39,080 nt of DNA from Ruminococcus sp. (GCA_017519145.1 JAFWTA010000029.1:1-39080), one strand, 5' to 3'. Counted from the first letter of the stretch, positions 6,219 through 14,271 are shown. A program made the numbers and translations. Notes: generated by a model not told the origin, from the sequence alone.

Positions 6219-7679
6219 ATGAAAATCAAAAGAATCATTGCTGCCATTATGGCTGTTGCCATTGTTGGGGTAAATTATGGCACAGCAGGCTATCAGTACG
6301 GTTCGGGAAGCTCTGCATTTGCCGCAGACACTGCATCCGCGGAAAATGAGGATACAGTCGAGGCTGACGGTATGATCTTCAAGGCTGTGGAGGGCGGATA
6401 TGCTCTTGACGATGTCAGCTCCGAGATAACCGATCTCGTCATTCCCGATGAGGTAAACGGCTGCCCTGTGGTCGCTGTAAAGTCGGTGGACAAGATCAAA
6501 AAGACCATTACTTCTGTAAAATTCGGAAAGAATGTAAAGACCATAGAGCCCTATGTGTTTAAAGGATGCACGACTCTCAAATCTGCTGAATTCAATGATG
6601 GACTTGAAGTAATTGGTTCAGAAGCATTTCGTCATTCCGGACTGAGTTCACCTATTGTGATCCCTGCTTCGGTCAAGGCAATCGAAGATGGTGCATTCAT
6701 TGATTGTCCTGATCTGCGGAGAATGATGATGTACTCTGCCGATTGTGAATTGGGAGACCATTTTGCTGATACTAATTTATATGGATATAAGGACTCGACC
6801 GCTGCTGCTTACGCAGAGAGGAATGTACCCAAGTTCCTCAATATTTTCCCTTCTGATGAAATGTGCAGCACATGGGATTTTTTCGATATAGAGGATAAAT
6901 CCATACCGCTCGATATTTATGTGCAGGATGGAGTACACTATTACCCCAGATCTGAGGGCGGTTATAAGGTGTTCTATACAGACGAAGACGTTACCGAGCT
7001 TGTCATACCCGATGAGGTGAACGGTTATCCTGTTGTTGAGGTAACTGACAAATTCAGCGCAGGTGAAGGGCTCTTCAAGCGCCTTACATCATTAAAGCTG
7101 GGAAAGAATATCAGGATATTAGGCACTTATGCTTTTGAAAACTGCACTAAGCTCACGGAAGTTGAACTGAATGATGCACTTGAAATAATAGGACCATTTT
7201 CCTTCAGGAATTGCCCGATAAGCACTCCTGTTGTGCTGCCTGAGTCAGTAAAGGAGATAGGGGATTACTCTTTCAATGATACTGACGGCGTGATAGATCT
7301 GACGGTTCTGTCGAAGGACTGCACTTTTGTAGGCGCAAATGTTATAAAAACAGGTATTACCGGTTATAAGGGCTCAACTGCTGAGGCATATGCCGAGAAA
7401 AACGGACTTGCATTCACAGAGATCCAAAGTGTTTCCGAAAAGCTCGGTGACACCAACTGTGACGGCAATGTTGAGCTTGCGGATGCCATACTCATTCTTC
7501 AGAGCCTTGCAAGTCCTGACATATACGGCGAACAGGGCTCATACAAAAAGCATCTGACTGCACAGGGAAAGAAAAACGGCGACGTTGACAAGTCCATAGT
7601 GGGACTTACAGCAAATGACGCTCTTTATATTCAGCAGTATCTCCTCCGTGTGAGACCTTCTCTTGAACCTGAGACATAA
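6219..7679 (+). CDS. Secreted leucine-rich-repeat (BspA-like) protein with dockerin
   Basis: AAGGAGG precedes the ATG of this 486-residue protein. A signal peptide covers about 1-35. Two similar blocks, about 68-195 and 262-400, each begin with I-P-D-E-V-N-G-(C/Y)-P-V-V. They carry LRR_5 / BspA-type repeats (L-x-L-G-K-N-I/V, G-S-E-A-F, I-P-A-S-V-K-A-I) and end in K-(D/G)-S-T-A-(A/E)-A-Y-A-E-(R/K)-N. A dockerin closes the chain at about 410-478, with G-D-T-N-C-D-G-N-V-E-L-A-D-A and N-G-D-V-D-K-S-I-V-G-L-T-A-N-D-A. The module is nearly the same as in the preceding gene. It probably mediates surface or substrate binding through the cellulosome. The shared dockerin and terminator point to duplication. 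Confidence 0.92.
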   Translation: MKIKRIIAAIMAVAIVGVNYGTAGYQYGSGSSAFAADTASAENEDTVEADGMIFKAVEGGYALDDVSSEITDLVIPDEVNGCPVVAVKSVDKIKKTITSVKFGKNVKTIEPYVFKGCTTLKSAEFNDGLEVIGSEAFRHSGLSSPIVIPASVKAIEDGAFIDCPDLRRMMMYSADCELGDHFADTNLYGYKDSTAAAYAERNVPKFLNIFPSDEMCSTWDFFDIEDKSIPLDIYVQDGVHYYPRSEGGYKVFYTDEDVTELVIPDEVNGYPVVEVTDKFSAGEGLFKRLTSLKLGKNIRILGTYAFENCTKLTEVELNDALEIIGPFSFRNCPISTPVVLPESVKEIGDYSFNDTDGVIDLTVLSKDCTFVGANVIKTGITGYKGSTAEAYAEKNGLAFTEIQSVSEKLGDTNCDGNVELADAILILQSLASPDIYGEQGSYKKHLTAQGKKNGDVDKSIVGLTANDALYIQQYLLRVRPSLEPET

Positions 7680-7683
7680 AAAT

Positions 7684-7714
7684 AAAGGCTGTACCATAGC
7701 GGTACAGCCTTTTT
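7684..7714. terminator. Second copy of the dockerin-gene terminator
   Basis: The stem and loop are identical to those at 6068-6098, with five T at the 3' side and A-rich sequence at the 5' side. It can also stop the convergent glycyl-radical operon. Confidence 0.9.
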
Positions 7715-7722
7715 GTGTGTAT

Positions 7723-7962
7723 TTACAGAGCAGAGTGGAAGGTTCTTGAAATAACGTCGTCCTGCTGCTCCTTGGTGAGCTTTACAAAGTTGACTGCGTA
7801 GCCCGAAACTCTTACGGTGAGCTGAGGGTACTTCTCGGGATGAGCCTGAGCGTCAAGGAGAGTTTCTCTTGTGAAAACGTTTACGTTGAGGTGGTGACCG
7901 CCTTTTTCAACATAGCCGTCGAGAAGCTCGATAAGGTTATCTACCTGTTTCTGATTATCCAT
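7723..7962 (-). CDS. Stand-alone glycyl-radical subunit of pyruvate formate-lyase
   Basis: This 79-residue protein matches the last part of normal pyruvate formate-lyase. It contains the G-G-H-H-L-N-V-N-V segment (21-29), H-P-E-K-Y-P-Q-L (41-48) and the glycyl-radical motif R-V-S-G-Y-A with Gly54, followed by [20 protein letters not shown] lies about 7 bases upstream, so it is translated separately. In E. coli the similar GrcA (YfiD) repairs oxygen-cleaved enzyme. Here the large subunit in the same operon lacks this region altogether, so the protein is probably an obligate part of the enzyme rather than a spare. An activating enzyme must be encoded elsewhere. Confidence 0.92.
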   Translation of the reverse strand: MDNQKQVDNLIELLDGYVEKGGHHLNVNVFTRETLLDAQAHPEKYPQLTVRVSGYAVNFVKLTKEQQDDVISRTFHSAL

Positions 7963-7988
7963 AATAGACCTCCTGTTATTATTCTGAC

Positions 7989-8010
7989 GGAACGCCTGTG
8001 ACGGCGTTCC
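7989..8010 (-). other. mRNA hairpin between the two small genes of the pfl operon
   Basis: GGAACGCC and GGCGTTCC form a perfect 8-base stem with a 6-base loop, 5 bases after the 71-residue gene and 26 bases before the glycyl-radical gene. No T run follows on the minus strand, so it is more likely a processing or stability element than a terminator. Confidence 0.5.
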
Positions 8011-8015
8011 TGCAA

Positions 8016-8231
8016 TTATTCGTCATCTTCGGGTTCAAGCTCGGTGGGCTGACAGCAGGCACCCTTTGTACCGCATACATCGGTGCTTTTCACTGTATCC
8101 ACCTTGAGACCGTCACTGCTTTCCTCCGAGACTATATTCACATGACCGCTGCCCTGTTCCATGAGCTTATCGATAAGGTCGGCAAGCTCTGACGGGTCGT
8201 CGGTCTTACCCAGCATATCAGGCGTTATCAT
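8016..8231 (-). CDS. Small Cys-containing protein, diverged relative of the glycyl-radical domain start
   Basis: This 71-residue protein is unrecognised by name. Its ATG overlaps the stop of the pfl gene by 4 bases (ATGA), which implies translational coupling. Residues about 14-35 ([20 protein letters not shown]) resemble residues 9-29 of the glycyl-radical subunit ([21 protein letters not shown]). The similarity then stops and there is no glycyl-radical motif. A cysteine cluster C-G-T-K-G-A-C-C (Cys53, 59, 60) and an acidic end follow. It may be a duplicated, repurposed fragment serving as a redox, metal-binding or scaffold partner; this is inference. Confidence 0.75.
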   Translation of the reverse strand: MITPDMLGKTDDPSELADLIDKLMEQGSGHVNIVSEESSDGLKVDTVKSTDVCGTKGACCQPTELEPEDDE

Positions 8232-10336
8232 TTGTCCTCTCCTCTGAGCTTGTCAAGGTCGAGGTCGCCTGCGAACACCTCCATGTCCTTGCCGAGAGCG
8301 TTGGGGACAATGGAGAATGTGTTGGAGATACCGTCCTGAGCGTGTCTGAAGGGCAGCTTGGCTACTGATGACAGTGAAGCTACTGCGCCGTGAGTATCTC
8401 TGCCGTGCATGGGGTTAGCACCGGGAGCCAGCGGAACGCCCTGCTTTCTGCCGTCGGGTGTATTACCTGTTTTCTTGCCGTATACAACATTTGAAGTAAT
8501 GGTAAGGATAGACATTGTGGGAACGCCGTCGCGGTAGGTGTGGTGCTTTCTTACGCAGTCCATGAACTTGCGGACAACGGTAACAGCAAGCTTGTCAACG
8601 CGGTCGTCGTTGTTGCCGTACTTGGGGAAGTCTCCCTCGATCTCGTAGTCAACGACAACATTCTTGGCAACACCTGTTACATTGCCTGCCTTGTCCTTTA
8701 TCTCCACATCCTTGCGGATGGGCTTTACCTTAGCGTACTTGATAGCTGAGAGAGAGTCGGCAACAACAGAGAGACCTGCGATACCTGTTGCGAAATAGCG
8801 CTTTACATCTCTGTCGTGGAGAGCCATCTGGAGTCTCTCATAGCTGTACTTATCGTGCATATAGTGGATAACGTTGAGGGTGTTGACATAGAGACCTGCC
8901 AGCCACTCCATCATATCCATGTATTTCTCCCAAACGTCGTCGAAGTCGAGGTACTCGCCGTCAACAGGTCTGTACTTGGGACCTACCTGAAGTCCGAGGC
9001 GCTCGTCCACACCGCCGTTTATAGCGTAGAGCAGGCACTTTGCAAGGTTTGCTCTTGCGCCGAAGAACTGCATTTCCTTGCCCACTACCATTGAAGATAC
9101 GCAGCAGGCGATAGCGTAGTCGTCGCCGTGGATAACACGCATCATATCGTCATTCTCGTACTGGATGGACGATGTTCTTATGGAAATCTTAGCGCAGTAT
9201 TCCTTGAACTTTCTCGGGAGCTTTGTGGACCAGAGAATGGTCATGTTGGGCTCGGGAGCAGTTCCCAGATTTTCGAGGGTATGGAGGTAACGGAAGCTGT
9301 TCTTTGTTACCATGTGATTACCGTCAACGCTTACGCCGCCGATGGACTCTGTGATCCATGTGGGGTCGCCTGAGAACAGTGAATTGTACTCGGGAGTACG
9401 GGCAAATTTGACGATACGGAGCTTCATGATGAAGTGGTCGATGAGCTCCTGAGCCTGTTCCTCGGTGAGTATACCGCGGTCAAGGTCGCGCTGGATGAAG
9501 ATATCGAGGAATGTGGAAGTTCTTCCCAGTGACATAGCCGCACCGTTCTGCTCCTTTACAGCAGCGAGATAGCCGAAGTAGAGCCACTGAACGGCTTCCT
9601 TGGCGTTTGCGGCAGGCTTTGAGATATCATAGCCGTATATCTCGCCCAGCTTTTTAAGCTCCTGAAGGGCTCTTACCTGCTCGGCAAGCTCCTCGCGGAG
9701 ACGGATATTCTTTGAAGTCATTCTCACAAGAGAGGTCTCGATCTGGTGCTTCTTGTCCTCGATAAGGAGGTCAACGCCGTAGAGAGCAACACGGCGGTAG
9801 TCGCCGATGATACGGCCTCTGCCGTAGGCGTCGGGGAGACCTGTGAGTATAGCCGAATGACGAGCAAGTCTCATCTCGGGGGTATAAGCGTCAAAAACGC
9901 CCTGATTGTGAGTTTTTCTGTACTTGGTGAAGATCTCTACTACCTCTGGGTCTACCTCGTAGCCGTACTCCTTGCAAGCCTGCTGAGCCATTCTGATACC
10001 GCCGAAGGGCTGGAGAGAACGCTTGAAGGGCTTGTCGGTCTGGAGACCTACGATCTGCTCGAGATCCTTATTGAGATAGCCTGCACCGTGGGAGGTAATT
10101 GTAGAAACGATCTTGGTGTCCATATCGAGGACTCCGCCTGCTTCTCTTTCCTGACGGGAGAGATCCATGACCTGATCCCAGAGCTGTTTTGTAGCTTCCG
10201 TGGGGCCTGCGAGGAAGCTTTCATCGCCTTCATAAGGAGTGTAATTTTTCTTTATGAAGTCTCTAACGTTTACGGAAGTGGTGCTCCAGCGGCCTTCATT
10301 GAAGCCGTCCCATTCCTTTGGCCATGTATTGATCAT
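8228..10336 (-). CDS. pflB: Pyruvate formate-lyase catalytic chain lacking the glycyl-radical domain
   Basis: The enzyme converts pyruvate and CoA to acetyl-CoA and formate in anaerobic fermentation. The 702-residue chain matches pyruvate formate-lyase from the N-terminus (W-x-G-F-x-x-G-x-W) through the active-site pair Cys411-Cys412 in I-A-C-C-V-S-S-M. The following [16 protein letters not shown] and N-T-P-D-G-R segments are also present. It ends shortly after [16 protein letters not shown]. The family is usually about 740-760 residues and carries its own glycyl-radical C-terminus; that part is encoded as a separate protein at 7723-7962. AAAGGAG lies 9 bases before the start. It is the first gene of the operon. 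Confidence 0.95.
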   Translation of the reverse strand: MINTWPKEWDGFNEGRWSTTSVNVRDFIKKNYTPYEGDESFLAGPTEATKQLWDQVMDLSRQEREAGGVLDMDTKIVSTITSHGAGYLNKDLEQIVGLQTDKPFKRSLQPFGGIRMAQQACKEYGYEVDPEVVEIFTKYRKTHNQGVFDAYTPEMRLARHSAILTGLPDAYGRGRIIGDYRRVALYGVDLLIEDKKHQIETSLVRMTSKNIRLREELAEQVRALQELKKLGEIYGYDISKPAANAKEAVQWLYFGYLAAVKEQNGAAMSLGRTSTFLDIFIQRDLDRGILTEEQAQELIDHFIMKLRIVKFARTPEYNSLFSGDPTWITESIGGVSVDGNHMVTKNSFRYLHTLENLGTAPEPNMTILWSTKLPRKFKEYCAKISIRTSSIQYENDDMMRVIHGDDYAIACCVSSMVVGKEMQFFGARANLAKCLLYAINGGVDERLGLQVGPKYRPVDGEYLDFDDVWEKYMDMMEWLAGLYVNTLNVIHYMHDKYSYERLQMALHDRDVKRYFATGIAGLSVVADSLSAIKYAKVKPIRKDVEIKDKAGNVTGVAKNVVVDYEIEGDFPKYGNNDDRVDKLAVTVVRKFMDCVRKHHTYRDGVPTMSILTITSNVVYGKKTGNTPDGRKQGVPLAPGANPMHGRDTHGAVASLSSVAKLPFRHAQDGISNTFSIVPNALGKDMEVFAGDLDLDKLRGEDK

Positions 10337-10372
10337 AACACATTACTCCTTTGATTTTTATTGTCTAAGGTA

Positions 10373-10401
10373 ATATTACCACATTGTTTAATTTTTGTCA
10401 A
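10373..10401 (-). promoter_or_regulatory. Promoter of the pfl operon
   Basis: On the minus strand, TTGACA (10396-10401), a 17-base spacer and TAATAT (10373-10378) lie 37 bases before the start codon. In the 341-base gap to the next gene the only other signal is the terminator at 10475-10521; 10522-10677 shows nothing recognisable. Confidence 0.8.
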
Positions 10402-10474
10402 TCTCCGTATTAACCACGGGCAACTGAAAAAAGCCTGTTTTCGTTTTATCAGATTACAAAGTCGGCTTTTCTTG

Positions 10475-10521
10475 AAAAAACTGCCGAATAACTTCGACGG
10501 TATTTTGAAGTTTTTCGGCAG
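10475..10521 (-). terminator. Terminator downstream of the AI-2E family gene
   Basis: Read on the minus strand, CTGCCGAAAAACTTC pairs with GAAGTTATTCGGCAG (14 of 15 positions) and is followed by TTTTTT. It lies 157 bases after the stop at 10678, which leaves a long 3' untranslated stretch. Confidence 0.85.
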
Positions 10522-10677
10522 CTGCTCTGATGGTGAGTATCAAAAAATTATGAACTTGTTTGGCTTATTTGTGCATTTGACAGATTTTGGCTTCCGGCAG
10601 GAAATTATCTGCTGTAAGCTGATCTGCGGACAACTGAATGGTTCTCTGAATACTGATATTTTGTTCGGATCTGCGTA

Positions 10678-11889
10678 TTACTTTTTCTTGGCTGATGCTT
10701 TTGGGGCATTCTTTGGCTTTTTGGCAGGCTTCTGCGGCTTTTCTTCCTCGTTGTCGGGAGGGGAGATGCCAAGCTCTGCTTCTTTTTCCTCAAGTTTTAC
10801 GAATGCCAGCTTATACAGGGTAGCTGTCAGCGGTACGCCCATTATCATACCTAAGACACCAAACAGTCCGCCGCCCACAGTAACAGCGGCAAGGGTCCAT
10901 ATACTGGGCAGACCGACTGTTCCGCCCACTACCTTGGGGTATATGATATTTCCCTCGAACTGCTGGAGTATCAGCAGGAAGATAATGAATATCAAAGCCT
11001 GCATGGGGCTCTCTGTAAGGATGATGAAGGCACTTATGCCTGCGCCGAGGAAGGCTCCGACTATGGGGATGAAAGCTGTGACGCCCACGAGGGTTCCGGA
11101 CATAGCGGCATAGGGGAGCTTCAGTATCTTCATGCCGATGAAGCAGAGAGTTCCGAGGATTATCGCCTCTACGAACTGTCCGATGAAGAAGCTCCGGAAG
11201 GTCTCGTTGGCGGTTTTGAGTACGCGGCCCAGCTTCCTGTTGAACTCATCGCTGAACCACAGCTTCCTCAGACGGCGGCTGTCCTTAATGAGCTTATCCT
11301 TTCTGAGAAGGAGATAAACAGCGAAGATAAGTCCCAGAACGAGGTTCGTGACCGCGGATGTCAGCCCTCCTATTATGCCCACAGCAGAGCTGAGTATTCC
11401 TGCAACTCCCGAGGTGAGCAGCTTTGAAGCCTTTTCGGCGATGTTTGCCCAGTCGAATTCCACCGTGCTTATCTGCTCCTGTATCTCGGGGTACTCCTTG
11501 AGCTTCCCGATGATGAAGTCCTTTGACTTGGTGAAAGCAGGCGGTATCTCGTCATACAGCACTCCGAACGCCGAGGCTATCTCGGGGACGACTATATACA
11601 TTATAAGTATGATTATGGCAATGGTGATGGCAAATGAAGCTGCCAGACAAACGGGACGCCGTGATTTTTTTACGAATTTTGAACTGCTTTTCGGGAAGTA
11701 GTGCTTCTCGAAGAAGTTCATGATGATATTGAAGATGTAAGCTATCATCAGTCCCATGATGAGGGGCTTCAGCGCACCCAGCACTACCGACAGAAAGCTT
11801 ACGAAAACCGCGAAATTCTGACTTATGACGCATACTGCGATAGCCAGAAATGCAATGAAAATATAGCGCTTGATCTCTCTTTTTTCCAT
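10678..11889 (-). CDS. AI-2E family membrane transporter
   Basis: The 403-residue protein has a clustered set of about seven to eight membrane segments, starting at about residues 8-50. A soluble loop lies at about 95-150. The conserved family core falls at about 265-345 (A-x-x-x-G-x-L-x-G-V-x-A-F-I-P-I-V-G-A, then P-K-V-V-G and G-L-F-G-V-L-G-M-I-M-G-V-P). Members export small molecules or exchange ions, and the substrate of this one cannot be told. The C-terminal 40 residues form a Lys/Pro/Ala-rich cytoplasmic tail. The GGAGGG site is 23 bases from the ATG, with a small hairpin between them (11895-11907). The gene is transcribed alone. Confidence 0.88.
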   Translation of the reverse strand: MEKREIKRYIFIAFLAIAVCVISQNFAVFVSFLSVVLGALKPLIMGLMIAYIFNIIMNFFEKHYFPKSSSKFVKKSRRPVCLAASFAITIAIIILIMYIVVPEIASAFGVLYDEIPPAFTKSKDFIIGKLKEYPEIQEQISTVEFDWANIAEKASKLLTSGVAGILSSAVGIIGGLTSAVTNLVLGLIFAVYLLLRKDKLIKDSRRLRKLWFSDEFNRKLGRVLKTANETFRSFFIGQFVEAIILGTLCFIGMKILKLPYAAMSGTLVGVTAFIPIVGAFLGAGISAFIILTESPMQALIFIIFLLILQQFEGNIIYPKVVGGTVGLPSIWTLAAVTVGGGLFGVLGMIMGVPLTATLYKLAFVKLEEKEAELGISPPDNEEEKPQKPAKKPKNAPKASAKKK

Positions 11890-11918
11890 AATGAGCCGAA
11901 AAACGGCAAGTTCCCTCC
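11887..11918 (-). promoter_or_regulatory. Unusual ribosome site with a hairpin in the spacer
   Basis: On the minus strand GGAGGG (11913-11918) is followed by AACTT, then the 13-base hairpin GCCG-TTTTT-CGGC (11895-11907), then TCATT and ATG. If folded, the hairpin shortens the spacing from 23 to about 10 bases, which is normal. Confidence 0.5.
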
Positions 11919-11938
11919 GATCATATCTCTGTGATTTT

Positions 11939-11967
11939 ATTATACATTATATAAGTGCATATGTCAC
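11939..11967 (-). promoter_or_regulatory. Promoter of the AI-2E family gene
   Basis: On the minus strand, GTGACA (11962-11967), 17 bases and TATAAT (11939-11944). A second possible pair starts at TTTACA (11971-11976). Confidence 0.55.
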
Positions 11968-12003
11968 CACTGTAAATGTTAAATTTATGTGAACATTTGG
12001 TAC

Positions 12004-12032
12004 TTGACCGCCGCTGTCATTCGTGGTATAAT
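12004..12032 (+). promoter_or_regulatory. Promoter of the VWA-PP2C operon
   Basis: TTGACC (12004-12009), 17 bases and TATAAT (12027-12032) with an extended TG at 12024-12025. The transcript leader holds a GCAGGG/CCCTGC hairpin near 12069-12087. Confidence 0.85.
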
Positions 12033-12128
12033 GTATATGATTATACTGATCACAATAAGACGGTGCCCGCAGGGAAATACAGCCCTGCACGGCTTCCGCA
12101 GAACAATATATGAACGGAGGATATAATC

Positions 12129-12866
12129 ATGCCGGGTTTAGACGATTACGCACCTGCTGTCAGAAAGGTCATGACGCTTTTCTATGTCATCGACACTTCG
12201 GGAAGTATGCAGGGAAGCAAGATAGGACAGGTTGAATCTGCTCTTGAGGAGGTAATGCAGACATTACAGGAAATAAGCGACGAGAGCGATGATGCCGAGA
12301 TCAAAATTGCCGTTCTGGAGTTCTCCACAGGCGCTTCATGGGTCACACCCGAGCCTGTTTCTCCCGAGGGCTACCGCTTCAAGACCTTTGAAGCCTGCGG
12401 TGTTACCGACTTAGGCGCCGCCTGCAAGGAGCTTGACAAGAAGCTCTCACGAAATGAATTCCTTCAGACTGCCGCAGGCGCATATCCGCCTGTAATACTC
12501 CTTTTCAGCGACGGCGGTCCCACAGATAACTGGGAGAGCGGACTTGACGCCCTCAAGAAGAACAACTGGTTTAAGCGCTCCATCAAGATAGCCTTTGCTA
12601 TCGGTGAAGACTGCGACAAGGACGTTCTTGCACGCTTCTCGGGAAGCTCCGAGACAGTTCTCGATGTCAAGAACAAGGATCAGCTCAGACTTATGATCGA
12701 AAAGGCCAGCGTTATCACCAGCGTGTTCGCCAGCCATTCAAGCACTGTTGACAGCGATACAGACCCCGTTGAGATATCAAAGAAGCTTGCAGAGGACGTT
12801 CAGACCCAGACAAATGACGCTCTCAGCGACGCCAATACCGCCGACTGGGACGAGTCGGACTGGTAA
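12129..12866 (+). CDS. VWA-domain protein, TerY-like
   Basis: The 245-residue cytoplasmic protein is almost entirely a von Willebrand factor A domain (about 12-200). The metal-ion site D-T-S-G-S (Asp22, Ser24, Ser26), a central G-V-T-D-L-G and F-S-D-G-G-P-T-D are intact. The type is that of TerY in tellurite-resistance and stress systems, where VWA proteins act with a PP2C phosphatase and often a kinase. A Ser/Asp-rich tail follows and ends in W-D-E-S-D-W. GGAGG precedes the start. The PP2C gene follows after 9 bases, so the two are one operon. No kinase gene is next to them in this window. Confidence 0.88.
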   Translation: MPGLDDYAPAVRKVMTLFYVIDTSGSMQGSKIGQVESALEEVMQTLQEISDESDDAEIKIAVLEFSTGASWVTPEPVSPEGYRFKTFEACGVTDLGAACKELDKKLSRNEFLQTAAGAYPPVILLFSDGGPTDNWESGLDALKKNNWFKRSIKIAFAIGEDCDKDVLARFSGSSETVLDVKNKDQLRLMIEKASVITSVFASHSSTVDSDTDPVEISKKLAEDVQTQTNDALSDANTADWDESDW

Positions 12867-12875
12867 GGTGAGCCT

Positions 12876-13913
12876 ATGGAGAAACTTAATTCCTTCGCTC
12901 AGACAAGCGTTGGTGCTTCACATCTCAGCAGGGATATAGTATGTCAGGACAGCTCGCTCTGTGCAGACCATGAGACCTATTCCTTTGCGGCTGCGGCGGA
13001 CGGTCACGGAAGTCCCTGCTATCTGCGTACAGAGAGAGGCTCGAAATTTGCTGTGGAGTGCGCTGCCGAGTGCGTTGCCGAGTTCCTCGACAGCCTCGAG
13101 GACGCCGCGGAGGTGCTTGCAGACGAGCGTCAGCGTCAGCAGCTTTTCAATCAGCTCTGGCGGAGCATCATCGCAAGATGGCACGACAAGACCGAAAAGG
13201 ACTTTACGGACGAGCCCTTCACCGAGGAGGAGCTTGACCGTATACCCGATAAATTCGCCCATTACCGCGAAAGGTATGCACAGGGCGAATACATAAGCGC
13301 ATACGGAACTACACTGCTGTTTGCAGCTGTTACCGAGGACTATGCCTTCGGCGCTCAGATAGGCGACGGCAAATGCGTTGTCATCGACAGCGACAGCAAT
13401 GTGACAGCTCCCATACCCGACGACCCGCGCTGCTATGAGAATGTTACCACATCTATGTGTCAGGACGATGCAGCTCTCTCCGCAAGGTTCTTCTACCTGC
13501 CCAAGGGAATGCTGCCTGCTGCGGTATTTCTCTGCACGGACGGCGTTGAAAATTCCTACTGGAACGAGGAGCAGCTCTTCGGATTCTTCCGCGGACTGGC
13601 TCTTACTATGGTGGAAAACGGCATGGAGGAGGGCGTCCGTCAGCTTGGCGAGTTCCTGCCTGCTATGACAAAGAAGGGCAGCGGCGACGATGTTACCTGC
13701 TCGGGTATCATCTCCATGAGCAAGCTCAGCTCCTGCTCGGACGGTATCCGCGAGGACTTGGCGGCAGCAGCTCCCATTGTGGAGGAGCCCGTGCCCGAGG
13801 ATATCGTTTACGACGATGAGACTTCACAGCAGGTAGTAACTGACGTTATGCCTGCGGAGACCGATACTACCGTGGAGGCTCCCGATGAGCCTGAGTCGGG
13901 CGAGCAGCCCTGA
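12876..13913 (+). CDS. PP2C-family protein phosphatase
   Basis: The 345-residue protein carries the metal-binding motifs of PPM/PP2C phosphatases: A-D-G-H-G with Asp42, Y-G-T-T-L near residue 145, Q-I-G-D-G near 168, C-T-D-G-V near 222 and G-D-D-V-T near 267. It should remove phosphate from Ser/Thr. The last 60 residues are acidic and Pro-rich and probably unstructured. It starts 9 bases after the VWA gene with AAGGTGAG upstream. Pairing of VWA and PP2C proteins is known from TerY-type phosphorylation modules, in which the VWA protein may recruit the target. Confidence 0.9.
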   Translation: MEKLNSFAQTSVGASHLSRDIVCQDSSLCADHETYSFAAAADGHGSPCYLRTERGSKFAVECAAECVAEFLDSLEDAAEVLADERQRQQLFNQLWRSIIARWHDKTEKDFTDEPFTEEELDRIPDKFAHYRERYAQGEYISAYGTTLLFAAVTEDYAFGAQIGDGKCVVIDSDSNVTAPIPDDPRCYENVTTSMCQDDAALSARFFYLPKGMLPAAVFLCTDGVENSYWNEEQLFGFFRGLALTMVENGMEEGVRQLGEFLPAMTKKGSGDDVTCSGIISMSKLSSCSDGIREDLAAAAPIVEEPVPEDIVYDDETSQQVVTDVMPAETDTTVEAPDEPESGEQP

Positions 13914-13936
13914 TCCTATGTTTATATAGCAAAACT

Positions 13937-13970
13937 GCCCCGAAGCATTTACAGCGCTTCGGGGCTTTTT
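13937..13970 (+). terminator. Terminator of the VWA-PP2C operon
   Basis: GCCCCGAAGC (13937-13946) and GCTTCGGGGC (13956-13965) form a 10-base stem followed by TTTTT. Confidence 0.92.
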
Positions 13971-13974
13971 GATC

Positions 13975-14095
13975 AAGTTGAGAGTTGAAAGTGGAGAGTT
14001 GAGAGTTAAAGTGTTCGCTTCACTTATATTATTCAGATCCTGTCGCCGAAGGCGACACCTCAACTGTCAACTCTAAACTCTGAACTCTCAACTTC
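13975..14095. repeat. Inverted arrays of 7-base units around a GC hairpin
   Basis: The left arm (13975-14010) consists of 7-base units such as AGTTGAG, AGTTGAA and AGTGGAG. The right arm (14058-14095) is its complement type (AACTGTC, AACTCTA, AACTCTG, AACTCTC). Between them is a perfect GTCGCC-GAA-GGCGAC hairpin (14042-14056). The array occupies a large part of the 358-base gap between the PP2C gene and putP; the remainder holds only the putP promoter. Confidence 0.8.
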
Positions 14096-14198
14096 CAAAA
14101 CCTGTCACGGTGCACAAATTGGGACGGCTCTTTTTGTGAGTTATGACATGGGAGGGCTCCGAAAAGACGGAAAATAAGCAAAAAACAGCTTTCCCGTA

Positions 14199-14227
14199 TT
14201 GACTAAGCTCCGAAATTGTTCTATAAT
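14199..14227 (+). promoter_or_regulatory. Promoter of putP
   Basis: TTGACT (14199-14204), 17 bases and TATAAT (14222-14227). Confidence 0.85.
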
Positions 14228-14271
14228 AAAAGTTAGCTATTACCCCAAAAATCTACAAAAAGGAGTAAGTC

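Noticed and set aside
7723-10336. The split pyruvate formate-lyase as a frameshift or sequencing artefact
   Set aside because: The small subunit has its own AGGAGG and ATG, a complete unrelated gene and a hairpin lie between the pieces, and the large chain ends in a charged non-family tail. A single base error could not produce this.
9746-10354. Plus-strand frames inside pflB and fbp
   Set aside because: They lie antisense to strongly conserved genes, lack Shine-Dalgarno sites and encode no recognisable protein.
13975-14095. CRISPR or minisatellite coding repeat
   Set aside because: Units are 7 bases without spacers, the arms are inverted, and stops occur in the frames checked, so it is treated as an intergenic repeat.
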